Counted from the first letter of the stretch, positions 28,650 through 37,040 are shown. The stretch: DNA of 64,000 bases from CADEED01 sp035701825 (GCA_035701825.1 DASSRK010000008.1:1-64000); one strand, 5' to 3'. Notes: a model not told the origin generated them from the sequence alone. A program made the numbers and translations.

Positions 28650-30775
28650 AGATCGTCGGCCTCGACGTCGGTTCCACCACGGTCAAGGCGGTCGTGATGG
28701 AGAGCGGCGCGCCGCGCTGGCAGCACTACGCGCGCCACAACACCAAGCAGGCCGAGATGGTGCTCGACTTCCTGGCGCGCATCGAGGCCGAGTGCGGCCT
28801 CGTGCCCGGGCGCGACCGCATCTTCATCACCGGTTCGGGCGCCGGGCTGCTGGCGCCCCTGATCGGCGCCAAGGCCGTGCAGGAAGTCGTGGCCGTGTCC
28901 GCGGCCGTGGAAAAACTGCACCCGGACGTCAACTTCGTCTCCGAGATCGGCGGCGAGGACATGAAGACGCTGTTCTTCACGCCCAGCGGTGACGGCAAGT
29001 CGAAACAGGTCTACATGCAGTCCGCCTGCAGCGGCGGCACGGGCACGTTCATCGAGAAGACCGCGCGCAAGCTGCAGGTGTCGTCCGAGGCGCTGGCCCA
29101 GGCGGGCTACGACGGCTACAACCTGCATCGCATCAGCTCGAAGTGCGGCATCTTCGCGGAGTCCGACTCGAACACGCTGATCAAGTCCGGGGTGCCGGTG
29201 GACGAGATCGTCGCCAGCCTGTTCGAGGCGGTGGTCTACCAGAACCTCGCGACGCTGACCAAGGGCAACACGCCGATGCCCGGCGTGCTGTTGCTGGGCG
29301 GTCCGAACCTGTTCTTCCGCGGCCTGCAGGAGGCCTGGCGGCATCATCTCGGCAAGCTCTGGAAGGAGCGGAAGATAGACGCGGATCCGGCGCGCGCCAT
29401 CCAGGTGCCGAAGGAAGCCGTGTACTACGCCTGCCTCGGATGCATCGAGATCGCGGCCACGGATCCCGCGGCCGGTATCTACGCCGGCCACGAAGCCCTC
29501 GAGGCCTGGATCGAGAAGGGACAGTGGGAGGCGAAGTCGAAGGAGGGCGCGAAGGGCCTGGTCGGCGACCCGCAGGAGCTCGAAGGCTTCATCGCGCGCT
29601 ATTCCGTGCGTGGCCGACAGGAGCACCGCGCCTGCGCGGAGCCGGTGCTGGTCGGCTGCGATTTCGGCAGCACCACCGCGAAGGCCGTGGTGCTGTCGCC
29701 GGCGCGCGAGCTGCTGTTCAGCTGCTATGCGCTGTCCAACGGCAATCCCATCGAGGATGCCAAGGCCTTGTTCCGACAGCTGCGCGCCGCCGGTTTCGAG
29801 AAGTTAGGCGCGCTGGCGCTGACCGGTTACGGCAAGGACCTGCTCAAGGACGTCATCGGTTCGGACCTCGCCATCGTCGAGACCGTGGCGCATGCGACCG
29901 CCGCGCTGCATTACTTCCCCGACGCCGACGTGATCTGCGACGTCGGCGGGGCGGACGTGAAGATCATGATCCTGCGCCAGGGCACGGTGGCGGACTTCCG
30001 CCTGAACTCGCAGTGCTCGTCGGGCAACGGCGCCTTCCTGCAGGGCGTGGCCGAACGCTACTCCGTGCCGCTCGAGCAATATGCCGAGCATGCTTTCAAC
30101 GCGAAGGCGGTGCCCGCGCTCGCCATGGGTTGCGGCGTGTTCCTGCAGTCGGACATCGTCAACCAGCAGCGCAAGGGCTGGTCGGCCGACGAGATCATGG
30201 CGGGGCTCGCGGCCGTGCTGCCGCTGAACGTCTGGGTGTACGCGGGCCAGCTGCAGAACCTCGCCGCCGCGGGCCGCAAGTTCATCCTGCAGGGCGGCAC
30301 GCATCGCAACCTCGCGGTGGTCAAGGCGCAGGTGGATTTCATCCAGGCCAAGGTGCCCGACGCCGAGATCGTCGTGCATCCGTATTCGGGCGAGGCCGGC
30401 GCCATCGGTGCGGCGCTGTGCGCCGGCGATGCGTCGGTCGGCGCGTCGCGCTTCCGCGGCTACGAGGTGATCGAGTCGCTCGAGTACACCAGCACGACCA
30501 ACGAGCACACGACCTGCACCTGGTGCCCGGTGAGCTGCAAGCGCACGTTCATCGACGTGCGACTGCCCGGCGGCCAGGGCCGGCCGTGGAGCAAGGTGCC
30601 GCTCGGCGCCGGCTGGGAGCGCGTCATCAGCGGCAACTCCTGCCCCAAGGGGCTGCTGGAGGACGCCAACGAAATGCGCATCATGAAGAAGAACATGGAG
30701 AGCACGCGCAATGCCCACCCAAACACTGCGGAGCTGGTTCGGGAAAACGCCTTCCGCCGCGTTACGCCCGCCTGA
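28646..30775 (+). CDS. Tandem BcrA/BadF/HgdC-type ATPase (acyl-CoA dehydratase activase)
   Basis: The 709-residue protein has two copies of the activase fold. Copy 1 starts at GLDVGSTTVKAVV and copy 2 (about residue 333) at GCDFGSTTAKAVV; both carry the phosphate loop of the ASKHA ATPases. The cluster ligands of HgdC are kept in both copies: Cys128 (ACSGGTG) and Cys167 (KCGIF), then Cys457 (QCSSGNG) and Cys496 (GCGVF). A short Cys-rich tail (TCTWCPVSC) follows. In known systems ATP hydrolysis drives one electron from a [4Fe-4S] cluster onto a dehydratase. The preferred start is ATG 28646, overlapping the upstream stop; ATG 28634 is also in frame. Its end overlaps the next gene by 65 bases. 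Confidence 0.88.
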   Translation: MKIVGLDVGSTTVKAVVMESGAPRWQHYARHNTKQAEMVLDFLARIEAECGLVPGRDRIFITGSGAGLLAPLIGAKAVQEVVAVSAAVEKLHPDVNFVSEIGGEDMKTLFFTPSGDGKSKQVYMQSACSGGTGTFIEKTARKLQVSSEALAQAGYDGYNLHRISSKCGIFAESDSNTLIKSGVPVDEIVASLFEAVVYQNLATLTKGNTPMPGVLLLGGPNLFFRGLQEAWRHHLGKLWKERKIDADPARAIQVPKEAVYYACLGCIEIAATDPAAGIYAGHEALEAWIEKGQWEAKSKEGAKGLVGDPQELEGFIARYSVRGRQEHRACAEPVLVGCDFGSTTAKAVVLSPARELLFSCYALSNGNPIEDAKALFRQLRAAGFEKLGALALTGYGKDLLKDVIGSDLAIVETVAHATAALHYFPDADVICDVGGADVKIMILRQGTVADFRLNSQCSSGNGAFLQGVAERYSVPLEQYAEHAFNAKAVPALAMGCGVFLQSDIVNQQRKGWSADEIMAGLAAVLPLNVWVYAGQLQNLAAAGRKFILQGGTHRNLAVVKAQVDFIQAKVPDAEIVVHPYSGEAGAIGAALCAGDASVGASRFRGYEVIESLEYTSTTNEHTTCTWCPVSCKRTFIDVRLPGGQGRPWSKVPLGAGWERVISGNSCPKGLLEDANEMRIMKKNMESTRNAHPNTAELVRENAFRRVTPA

Positions 30776-31910
30776 GGCGGCGGCCAGGCCGCGCGCGAAA
30801 CTGCGCATCGGCATCCCGCGCGTCCTCAATCTCTGGTCGACACACCAGTTCTGGATCGGGTTCTTCGAGGCGCTCGGCGTCGAAGCGCGCCACCTCGAGT
30901 TCTCCTCCGACAGTTCCGAGGACCAGGCGCGGCAATACGGCAAGGGACGCGGCACCGTCGACTGCTGCTATCCGGTCAAATGCATCAACGGCCACTACGG
31001 CGAGCTGCTGGCGCGGGATCGTCACCACAAGATCGACGTGCTGTTCTCGCCGATGATCTACTCGCTGCCGTCATACCTCGGCGGCCACGTGCTCGCGTCG
31101 CTGGCCTGCCCGCGCGTCATGGCGGCGCCGGAGAACATCAAGGCCGGGTTCCTCAAGGAAAAGGACGTGTTCGCCGAGCTCGGTGTCCGGCACGTGTCGC
31201 CCATGGTGTCGCTGGGCGATGCGCCGCTGGTGCCGAAGCAGCTGTTCGAGTCGCTGCGCGATGCGCTTCCCGGCCTGACCTTCGAGGAGACGCGGCGCGC
31301 CGTCGCGGCCGGTTTCGAAGCGCTGGAGGCCTTCGGCGCGCACCTGCGCGCGGGCGCGCGCCGGACCCTCGAGCAATGCGCGCGCGCCGACAAACCCTGC
31401 ATCCTGGTGCTCGCGCGCCCGTACCACATGGATCCCGGCATCGGGCACGAGATCGAGGTCGACCTGCAGGCGCACGGCTATCCCGTGCTGTGGACCCAGT
31501 ACCTCCCCACCGACGCCGACCTGCTCGACTGGATGTTCCGCCCCGACATCGAGGCCGGCCACATCCGCTCGCCGCTCGACATCAGCGACGTGTGGCCGTC
31601 CTCGTACAGCGCCAACACCAACGAGATCCTCTGGGCGGCCAAGTTCGCGGCGCGCATGCCGTGGATCGCCTGCGTGGTGCGGCTGTCCAGTTACGAATGC
31701 GGCATGGACCAGCCTACCTACTCGCCGGTGCAGCAGATCGTGGAGAGATCGGGGACGCTGTTCTTCTCGTTCCAGGACCTCGATTCCACCAAGCCCGCCG
31801 GGTCGGTGAAGATCCGCGTGGAGACGATCGCCTTCTACCTGGAGAAGTATTGCGCGGGGATCATCGCCAGGAAGAAGGCCGCTGCGCCGGATGCACCTTG
31901 TCCGTTGTGA
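30711..31910 (+). CDS. DUF2229-type activase-associated protein (COG3580 type)
   Basis: The 399-residue soluble protein starts after about 28 variable residues with KLRIGIPRVLNLWSTHQFW, typical of the domain that follows the tandem activase in large fused proteins. Conserved cysteines stand at VDCCYPVKC, SLACPRV and SYECGMDQPTYS and may bind a cluster together with the partner at 27030-28649. Other recognisable blocks are RPYHMDPGIGHEI and SANTNEILW. The gene begins inside the end of the activase gene (30711 versus stop 30775) in another frame, so translation is probably coupled. In many bacteria these three parts form a single polypeptide; here they are split and reordered. The function of the complex is not known. 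Confidence 0.82.
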   Translation: MPTQTLRSWFGKTPSAALRPPEAAARPRAKLRIGIPRVLNLWSTHQFWIGFFEALGVEARHLEFSSDSSEDQARQYGKGRGTVDCCYPVKCINGHYGELLARDRHHKIDVLFSPMIYSLPSYLGGHVLASLACPRVMAAPENIKAGFLKEKDVFAELGVRHVSPMVSLGDAPLVPKQLFESLRDALPGLTFEETRRAVAAGFEALEAFGAHLRAGARRTLEQCARADKPCILVLARPYHMDPGIGHEIEVDLQAHGYPVLWTQYLPTDADLLDWMFRPDIEAGHIRSPLDISDVWPSSYSANTNEILWAAKFAARMPWIACVVRLSSYECGMDQPTYSPVQQIVERSGTLFFSFQDLDSTKPAGSVKIRVETIAFYLEKYCAGIIARKKAAAPDAPCPL

Positions 31911-31930
31911 TCCGGGCGCGCGGCCGGTAG

Positions 31931-32422
31931 CTAGTGGCGCATCGCCGCCACCTGGTGCACCAGGTCGCGCTGCGCGCCTTCCGACAGCGTCGCGACATCG
32001 TCCGCGAACGCCTGCTGGCCCAGGGTGATGCGGCGCGCGTTGAGCAGCGCGTCGCATTGCCAGGCGTCCGCGTGTTTGGTGAACACGAACAACTGCATCG
32101 AGTCGCGGCTGGACGAGGCGTTGGTCTGGCCCTTGAGCGTGGTCGTGCCCCAGGCGTGCAGCACCGCGAGGTGCGGCGTCACGAAGCGCACGAACTTCAC
32201 GCTGCCTTCCAGGCGCGTGCCCTTGAGCGCGGTGTCGAACAGCGGCTGGTGGAACCCGATGATCGCGGCTCGTCCTCGCAGGTGCGTGCCTTCGAAGGCG
32301 ATGAAATCGGCGTCCTCGGCGAAGGGCGCCGCGAACCCGGCGGCGTCGCCGTGATTCCACGCTTCGATCATCTGGTCGACGAAGGTCTTGAGAACGGTCT
32401 CGTCGGTGCTGGACTGTTGCAT
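31931..32422 (-). CDS. SnoaL-like / DUF4440 small protein
   Basis: The 163-residue protein has the NTF2-like cone fold pattern: an N-terminal helix (VLKTFVDQMIEAWNHGDAAGFAAPFAEDADFI) followed by strands ending in HADAWQCDALLNARR. Such proteins include small ketosteroid-isomerase-like enzymes and binding proteins of the SgcJ/EcaC group. The start is ATG 32420-32422, preceded by AAGGAGG at 6 bases, which is a near-perfect ribosome site; the frame is open 99 bases further upstream but that part has no support. It is a single gene convergent with the activase operon. No role can be assigned beyond the fold. Confidence 0.8.
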   Translation of the reverse strand: MQQSSTDETVLKTFVDQMIEAWNHGDAAGFAAPFAEDADFIAFEGTHLRGRAAIIGFHQPLFDTALKGTRLEGSVKFVRFVTPHLAVLHAWGTTTLKGQTNASSSRDSMQLFVFTKHADAWQCDALLNARRITLGQQAFADDVATLSEGAQRDLVHQVAAMRH

Positions 32423-32537
32423 GGTGTGCCTCCTTGCCCCGTATGGCTCTGAGAAAGGAGCAGGGCGTGAGTAGTTCCGCCGCGAGCGCGCCGCGAACTG
32501 TCGGCGGATATCCGACGGCAAGGGGTCCGACGTTGGA

Positions 32538-32613
32538 TGGTGGGCGGTACAGGGCTTGAACCTGTGACCCCGGCCGTGTGAAAGCCGTGCTCTACCAGCT
32601 GAGCTAACCGCCC
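32538..32613 (-). tRNA. tRNA-Val (anticodon CAC)
   Basis: The minus strand folds into a full cloverleaf: acceptor GGGCGGT with ACCGCCC, D arm AGCTCAGCTGGTAGAGC, a five-pair anticodon stem with loop TTCACAC (anticodon CAC), and T arm with GGTTCAAGC. The 3' CCA is encoded (32538-32540). It reads the GUG codon, common in this GC-rich genome. It stands alone with its own promoter at 32633-32661. Confidence 0.95.
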
Positions 32614-32632
32614 GCCTTTTGGGAGGGCCGGC

Positions 32633-32661
32633 AGTGTAGTGACCAGCCCTTCCGCTTGCAA
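32633..32661 (-). promoter_or_regulatory. Sigma-70 type promoter of tRNA-Val
   Basis: On the minus strand, a -35 box TTGCAA (32656-32661) and a -10 box TACACT (32633-32638) are separated by exactly 17 bases, and the tRNA begins about 20 bases downstream of the -10 box. Each box matches the consensus at four of six positions. The stretch between -10 and the tRNA is GC-rich, as is usual for stringently controlled stable RNA promoters. Confidence 0.65.
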
Positions 32662-32671
32662 CCGAAGCTTC

Positions 32672-32686
32672 AGTCCCTCCGGGACT
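32672..32686 (-). terminator. Stem-loop at the end of the epimerase gene
   Basis: The minus strand reads AGTCCC-GGA-GGGACT, a perfect six-pair hairpin that begins on the last base of the epimerase stop codon (32686-32688). No run of T follows, so it is either a weak intrinsic terminator or a 3' end-protecting hairpin. It separates wecB from the tRNA-Val promoter. Confidence 0.45.
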
Positions 32687-33804
32687 TAGGCGTTCTTTTC
32701 AAGCCATTTCCTCAGGCTTTCGACGCATCGGCCGGCGGTCGAACCGTCCCAGTGGTGAGGCTTGCGGCCCTTGGGCCAGCGGCCGCCGATGACGTCGCGC
32801 ACGGCCGCCAGCAGGCCCTCGGGCTTGATCAGCCGGTTGGTCCCCTCGGTCACGGTCACGGGACGCTCGGTGTTCTCGCGCAGCGTGAGGCAGGGGATGC
32901 CGAGGTAGGTGCTCTCTTCCTGCACGCCACCGGAGTCGGTGATCGCTGCGGCGCTCTGCGACACGAGGTTCATGAACTCGATGTAGCCCAGCGGCTCGGT
33001 CACGGTGATGCCGGCGGCGTTCTTGATGTCGCCCATGAGGCCGAAGTCCTCGAGGCGCTTGCGGGTGCGCGGATGGATCGCGAACACCAGCGGCAATTCC
33101 TTGGACACCGCGACCAGGTTGCCGACCAGGCCCGACAGGGTGTCCTTGTCGTCGACGTTCGACGGGCGATGCAGCGTGACCATGGCGAACTTGCCGCGCG
33201 CCAGGCCGAACTTCTCGCGCGTGCCGGCGCTCTCGATGCGCTCGCGCAGCATCTCGAACGAATCGATCATGATGTTGCCGACGCATTCGATCTTCTCGGC
33301 AGGCACGCCTTCGGCGCGCAGGTTCGCATCGGCGTCGGGTGAAGGCGTCCACAGCATGTCGACGATGGCATCGGTCACCAGGCGGTTGATCTCCTCGGGC
33401 ATGCGCCGGTCGCGGCTGCGCAGGCCGGCCTCGAGGTGCACCACCGGGATCCACAGCTTGGCGCCGACCATGGCGCAGGCGGCGGTGGCGTTGACGTCGC
33501 CGACCACGATGATGGCGTCGGGACGTTCCTTCTGGCACAGCGCCTCGTAGGCGATCATGGTGCGGCCGGTCTGCTCGGCGTGCGAGCCGCTGCCGATCTC
33601 CAGGTGATGGGCGGGCTCGGGCAGGCGCAGGTCGCGGAAGAACGCGTCCGACATGTTGGCGTCGTAGTGCTGGCCGGTGTGCACGATGGAGGGCGCGCAC
33701 CAGGCCTGTTTCGCCAACGCGTGGTACAGCGGGGCGACTTTCATGAAGTTCGGCCGCGCGGCCGCGATCAAGTGGATCTTCCTGACGTTTGTCAACGCTC
33801 TCAT
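32686..33804 (-). CDS. wecB: UDP-N-acetylglucosamine 2-epimerase (non-hydrolysing)
   Basis: The 372-residue cytoplasmic enzyme interconverts UDP-GlcNAc and UDP-ManNAc, giving the precursor of ManNAc-containing glycans. The GT-B style fold is complete: AARPNFMKVAPLYHAL, HTGQHYD, GDVNATAAC, HLEAGLRSRD, TLHRPSNVD, the C-terminal TDSGGVQEES and the catalytic-region REN. The alternative MnaA name is equivalent. ATG 33802-33804 is used. It runs away from gltX across a 96-base gap. It is isolated from the polysaccharide locus, 3.9 kb to the right, but the WecG/TagA-type transferase there (43357-44121) would use ManNAc-type donors, so a functional link is likely. Confidence 0.93.
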   Translation of the reverse strand: MRALTNVRKIHLIAAARPNFMKVAPLYHALAKQAWCAPSIVHTGQHYDANMSDAFFRDLRLPEPAHHLEIGSGSHAEQTGRTMIAYEALCQKERPDAIIVVGDVNATAACAMVGAKLWIPVVHLEAGLRSRDRRMPEEINRLVTDAIVDMLWTPSPDADANLRAEGVPAEKIECVGNIMIDSFEMLRERIESAGTREKFGLARGKFAMVTLHRPSNVDDKDTLSGLVGNLVAVSKELPLVFAIHPRTRKRLEDFGLMGDIKNAAGITVTEPLGYIEFMNLVSQSAAAITDSGGVQEESTYLGIPCLTLRENTERPVTVTEGTNRLIKPEGLLAAVRDVIGGRWPKGRKPHHWDGSTAGRCVESLRKWLEKNA

Positions 33805-33900
33805 CCTGTATGGGCCCCGGCGGGTGCCGGAAATCCGGTGAATGCTGAACTATCGGGGCCTCTGCGGCTACCATTCGCCCCCCGTTTTCCGGAAAAAAAC

Positions 33901-35292
33901 ATGACTGTCATCACGCGATTCGCCCCCAGCCCCACGGGGCTGCTGCACATCGGCGGCGTCCGCACGGCGCTTTTCAGCTGGCTGTACGCACGGCGCATGG
34001 GCGGCCAGTTCATCCTGCGCATCGAGGACACGGACCTGGAGCGCTCCACGCCCGCGGCCGTGCAGGTGATCCTGGAGGGCATGAAGTGGCTGGGGCTGGA
34101 CCACGACCTCGGGCCTTACTACCAGACGCAGCGTTTCGACCGGTACAAGCAAGTCATCGCCGAGATGGTCAAGGCCGGTACGGCCTACCACTGCTATTGC
34201 AGCAAGGAAGACCTGGACGCCATGCGCGCCGAGCAGCAGGCGCGCAAGGAAAAGCCGCGCTACGACGGGCGTTGCCGCCACGGCAAGGGCCCGGGGCCGG
34301 CGAGCGGCCGTCCGCCGGTGGTGCGCTTCGCGAACCCGGAAGAGGGCGCCACGGTGGTCGAGGACGTGGTGCACGGCGCGGTCACGTTCCAGAACAAGGA
34401 GCTCGACGACCTCATCATCGCGCGCTCCGACGGCACGCCTACCTACAACTTCTGCGTGGTGGTCGACGACGCCGACATGGGGGTCACCCATGTGATCCGC
34501 GGCGACGATCACCTCAACAACACGCCGCGGCAGATGAACATGCTGCTGGCGCTGGGCAAGACGCCGCCGGTGTACGCGCACGTGCCGATGATCCTCGGGC
34601 CCGACGGCGCGAAGCTCTCGAAGCGCCACGGCGCGGTCAGCGTGCTCGAGTACCAGGAGCAGGGCTTCCTGCCGGATGCTCTCTTGAACTACCTGGTGCG
34701 GCTCGGCTGGTCGCACGGCGACCAGGAATTCTTCACGCGCGCGGAAATGATCGCGGCCTTCGACGTACGCGCGATCAACAAGGCGGCCTCGGCGCTCAAC
34801 CCGGACAAGATGCTGTGGCTCAACCAGCAGCACCTGGTGAAGACCGACCCTAAGGAAATCGTGCCGCACCTGGAGTGGCAGCTGAAGCAGCTCGGCATCG
34901 AGTCCGACGACCAGGCGCTGCTCGAGGGCATCGTGGTCTCCCAGCGCGAGCGCGCCAAGACGCTGAAGGAAATGGCGCTCAACAGCCGCTTCTTCTTCGG
35001 CGAGGCGGTGACGCTCGATGCCAAGGCGGCGGAGAAGCACCTGACGGGGGATGCGAAAACGCTGCTGGGCGAGCTGTGCGTGCGGCTCGGAAAACTCGCG
35101 GACTGGAAGGCGGCCGCCATCCATGGCGAGCTCGAAAACCTGGCGAAGGAGAAGTCGCTGGGTCTGGGCAAGGTCGCGCAGCCGCTGCGCGTGGCGGTCA
35201 CCGGCGGCACCGTGTCGCCGCCCATCGATGCGACGCTCGAGCTGCTGGGACGGGAGCGCACGCTGGCGCGGCTGGCGGCCGCGCTGGCGTAG
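33901..35292 (+). CDS. gltX: Glutamyl-tRNA synthetase
   Basis: The 463-residue class I aminoacyl-tRNA synthetase charges tRNA-Glu with glutamate. RFAPSPTGLLHIGG holds the HIGH-type motif, and KLSKRHG is the KMSKS equivalent near residue 240. The Cys/His pattern CYCSKEDLDAMR with CRHG marks the zinc-knuckle region. The C-terminal anticodon-binding helices are complete and length is normal for bacteria. It starts at ATG 33901 after an A-rich leader with only GGA as ribosome site. A strong terminator follows. A tRNA-Glu gene lies 2 kb to the right (37321-37396). Confidence 0.97.
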   Translation: MTVITRFAPSPTGLLHIGGVRTALFSWLYARRMGGQFILRIEDTDLERSTPAAVQVILEGMKWLGLDHDLGPYYQTQRFDRYKQVIAEMVKAGTAYHCYCSKEDLDAMRAEQQARKEKPRYDGRCRHGKGPGPASGRPPVVRFANPEEGATVVEDVVHGAVTFQNKELDDLIIARSDGTPTYNFCVVVDDADMGVTHVIRGDDHLNNTPRQMNMLLALGKTPPVYAHVPMILGPDGAKLSKRHGAVSVLEYQEQGFLPDALLNYLVRLGWSHGDQEFFTRAEMIAAFDVRAINKAASALNPDKMLWLNQQHLVKTDPKEIVPHLEWQLKQLGIESDDQALLEGIVVSQRERAKTLKEMALNSRFFFGEAVTLDAKAAEKHLTGDAKTLLGELCVRLGKLADWKAAAIHGELENLAKEKSLGLGKVAQPLRVAVTGGTVSPPIDATLELLGRERTLARLAAALA

Positions 35293-35300
35293 AAAAGAAA

Positions 35301-35323
35301 ACGGCCCGGAATTACCGGGCCGT
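35301..35323. terminator. Bidirectional hairpin terminator between gltX and the Ig-repeat lipoprotein
   Basis: ACGGCCCGG-AATTA-CCGGGCCGT forms a perfect nine-pair stem with a five-base loop, directly after the gltX stop (35290-35292) and before the stop of the convergent gene (35350). An AAAAGAAAA stretch to its left supplies a T-rich tail for minus-strand transcripts; the plus-strand side has TCATCTCT. It can serve both genes. Confidence 0.85.
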
Positions 35324-35349
35324 CATCTCTCGTTCCGCGATCAGTTGGT

Positions 35350-36849
35350 TTACTGGATCGTCTTGTTGGCGATGTTCGACGCGTCGCTCTCGGCGCCGGT
35401 GCTGTTCACCGCGTAGAGCGCGAAGTACCACGTGCCCGAAGCCAGGTTGTTCACCGTGTAGGTGGTCAGGCCCGCATTGTCGATCTGCACGCTGTTGTCG
35501 AGCGAGCCCTGGGTCTGGCCATAGGCCAGGCGATAGCCCGCGAGATTGGTCAGCGTCGAACCGTCGTTGTTGGTGGTCGGCGCATCCCAGGTGAGCGTCG
35601 CCGAACCCGTCGATACCTGCACCACCGCCAGCGCGAAGGCCGGCAGCGAGGCGCTCGCGGTGCCGTCGGTGACCGTGATGACGATGCCGCTGGTGGTCCC
35701 CACGTTCGCGGCGGTCGGGGTGCCCGACAGGCGGCCGGTGCTGGTGCTGAACGTCGCCCAGGCCGGCGTCGTGTTGATGGAGAAGGTGAGGGCGTTGCCG
35801 TCCGGGTCGGAGGCGGTCGGCTGGAAGGAATAGGCCGAGCCCACGTTGACCGAAACTCCCGGCGTGCCGGAGATCGTCGGCGGGCGGTTGGCCGCGGCGT
35901 TCACCTGGATGGTGAAGGCCGGCAACGAGGCCGAGTCCGTGCCGTCGGTGACGGAGATGGTGATGCGCGCCGAGGTACCGACGTCGTTGGCGGTCGGTGT
36001 GCCGGCGAGACGACCGTTGGTGGTGCTGAACGTCGCCCAGGCCGGCTTGTTCTGGATGGAGAACTGCAGCGTGTTGCCGTCCGGATCGTTCGCCACCGGG
36101 CGGAAGCTGTAGGCGGTGCCCGCCGTGGCGGTGGTCGCCGGCGTGCCCGAGATGGTCGGCGGGCGGTTGACCGGGGCGGTGGTCACGACCTGCAGGTTGA
36201 AGGCCGGCAGCGAGGCGCTCACGTCGCCGTCGCTCACCGAGATCACGATGGCGGTGGTGGTGCCGACGTCATTGTTGGTGGGCGTGCCGGTGAGCTGGCC
36301 GGTGGCCGGGGTAAAGGTGGCCCAGCTCGGCTTGTTGGTGATCGAGAACGTCAACGTATCGCCGTCGGAGTCGTCGCCCACCGGCGTGAAGCTGTAGACG
36401 CGGCCCACGGTGGCCTGGGTGGCCGGGGTGCCGGTGATGGTCGGCGCGACGTTGGCCGGCGGCGGCTGCGTCGTGTTCGACATGACCTGGATCTGGAAGC
36501 TCGGCAGCGACGCGATGGCGTGGTGGTCGGTGACCGAGATGGTGATCGACGAGCTCATGCCCACGTCGGTGGCGGTCGGCGTGCCGGAGACGCGGCCGGT
36601 GGCTGCGTCGATGGCGGCCCACGCCGGCAATCCTTCCGCCGAGAAGCTCAGCGCGTCGCCCTCGGGGTCGGCGGCGGTCGGCTGGAAGACGTAGGCCGTG
36701 CCCGTCATCACCTGCGTGTTCGGCGTGCCGCCGATGACGGGGGGAAGGTTGTTAGACGACGACGATTCGTCCGAGGCGCCGCCGCCGCAGGCTGCGAGAG
36801 CCAGGGCCGCGGATACCACCAACAAATTGCGAATGCCGGAAAGCTGCAT
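35350..36849 (-). CDS. Lipoprotein with four Ig-like (He_PIG) repeats and a fibronectin type III domain
   Basis: The 499-residue exported lipoprotein has a signal peptide ending in the lipobox LAAC, then a Ser-rich spacer. Four repeats of about 94 residues follow, each beginning PP(V/T)I.GTP, with DP(E/D)GD.L.FS, W..(I/F) and GRVSGTP-like blocks; these are putative Ig/cadherin-like modules. The last 90 residues look like a fibronectin III domain (LTWDAPTTNNDGS ... TYTVNNLASGTWYFALYAVNSTG). Such proteins act in adhesion or matrix binding at the cell surface. ATG 36847-36849 follows GAGG at 8 bases; an upstream in-frame ATG at 36876 lies inside the leader and is less likely. The 5' leader carries a c-di-GMP-I riboswitch, so its expression is probably c-di-GMP dependent. 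Confidence 0.9.
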   Translation of the reverse strand: MQLSGIRNLLVVSAALALAACGGGASDESSSSNNLPPVIGGTPNTQVMTGTAYVFQPTAADPEGDALSFSAEGLPAWAAIDAATGRVSGTPTATDVGMSSSITISVTDHHAIASLPSFQIQVMSNTTQPPPANVAPTITGTPATQATVGRVYSFTPVGDDSDGDTLTFSITNKPSWATFTPATGQLTGTPTNNDVGTTTAIVISVSDGDVSASLPAFNLQVVTTAPVNRPPTISGTPATTATAGTAYSFRPVANDPDGNTLQFSIQNKPAWATFSTTNGRLAGTPTANDVGTSARITISVTDGTDSASLPAFTIQVNAAANRPPTISGTPGVSVNVGSAYSFQPTASDPDGNALTFSINTTPAWATFSTSTGRLSGTPTAANVGTTSGIVITVTDGTASASLPAFALAVVQVSTGSATLTWDAPTTNNDGSTLTNLAGYRLAYGQTQGSLDNSVQIDNAGLTTYTVNNLASGTWYFALYAVNSTGAESDASNIANKTIQ

Positions 36850-36946
36850 GTACGAAACCTCAAACCGCCAGGTCAAGAAGCGCTCCGGAGTTCGCGGCTG
36901 AGACTTCGGGAACCGACGGCAAGCATCGCGCGACTGCGCTCTCCTG

Positions 36947-37030
36947 CCGGCAACTCCGCTATCTCGAGTGGTGAGACTCCAGACCGGAAGCTTTGCGTCC
37001 CCGCCTCACGACGGGTTTGCCCATAAGCTT
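36947..37030 (-). promoter_or_regulatory. c-di-GMP-I riboswitch (GEMM-I)
   Basis: Read on the minus strand, this leader matches the GEMM-I pattern in order: GGGCAAACC; a six-pair hairpin capped by the GNRA tetraloop GTGA; GGGACGCAAAGC; CCGGTCT; a variable second hairpin; then TAGCGGAGTTGCCGG, the tetraloop-receptor side. These are the parts that bind cyclic di-GMP in the Vc2 class. It lies 98 bases upstream of the Ig-repeat lipoprotein start and just downstream of a good promoter (37041-37069). The segment AACTCCG in the following leader (minus strand, 36886-36892) can pair with CGGAGTT of the aptamer (36952-36958), a possible switching helix. Whether c-di-GMP turns the gene on or off cannot be told from sequence alone. 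Confidence 0.9.
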
Positions 37031-37040
37031 TCTGGTAACG

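Noticed and set aside
35600..36720. Regularly spaced DNA repeats that could suggest a CRISPR array
   Set aside because: They are about 280 bases apart, imperfect and in frame; they are the coding repeats of the Ig-like modules.
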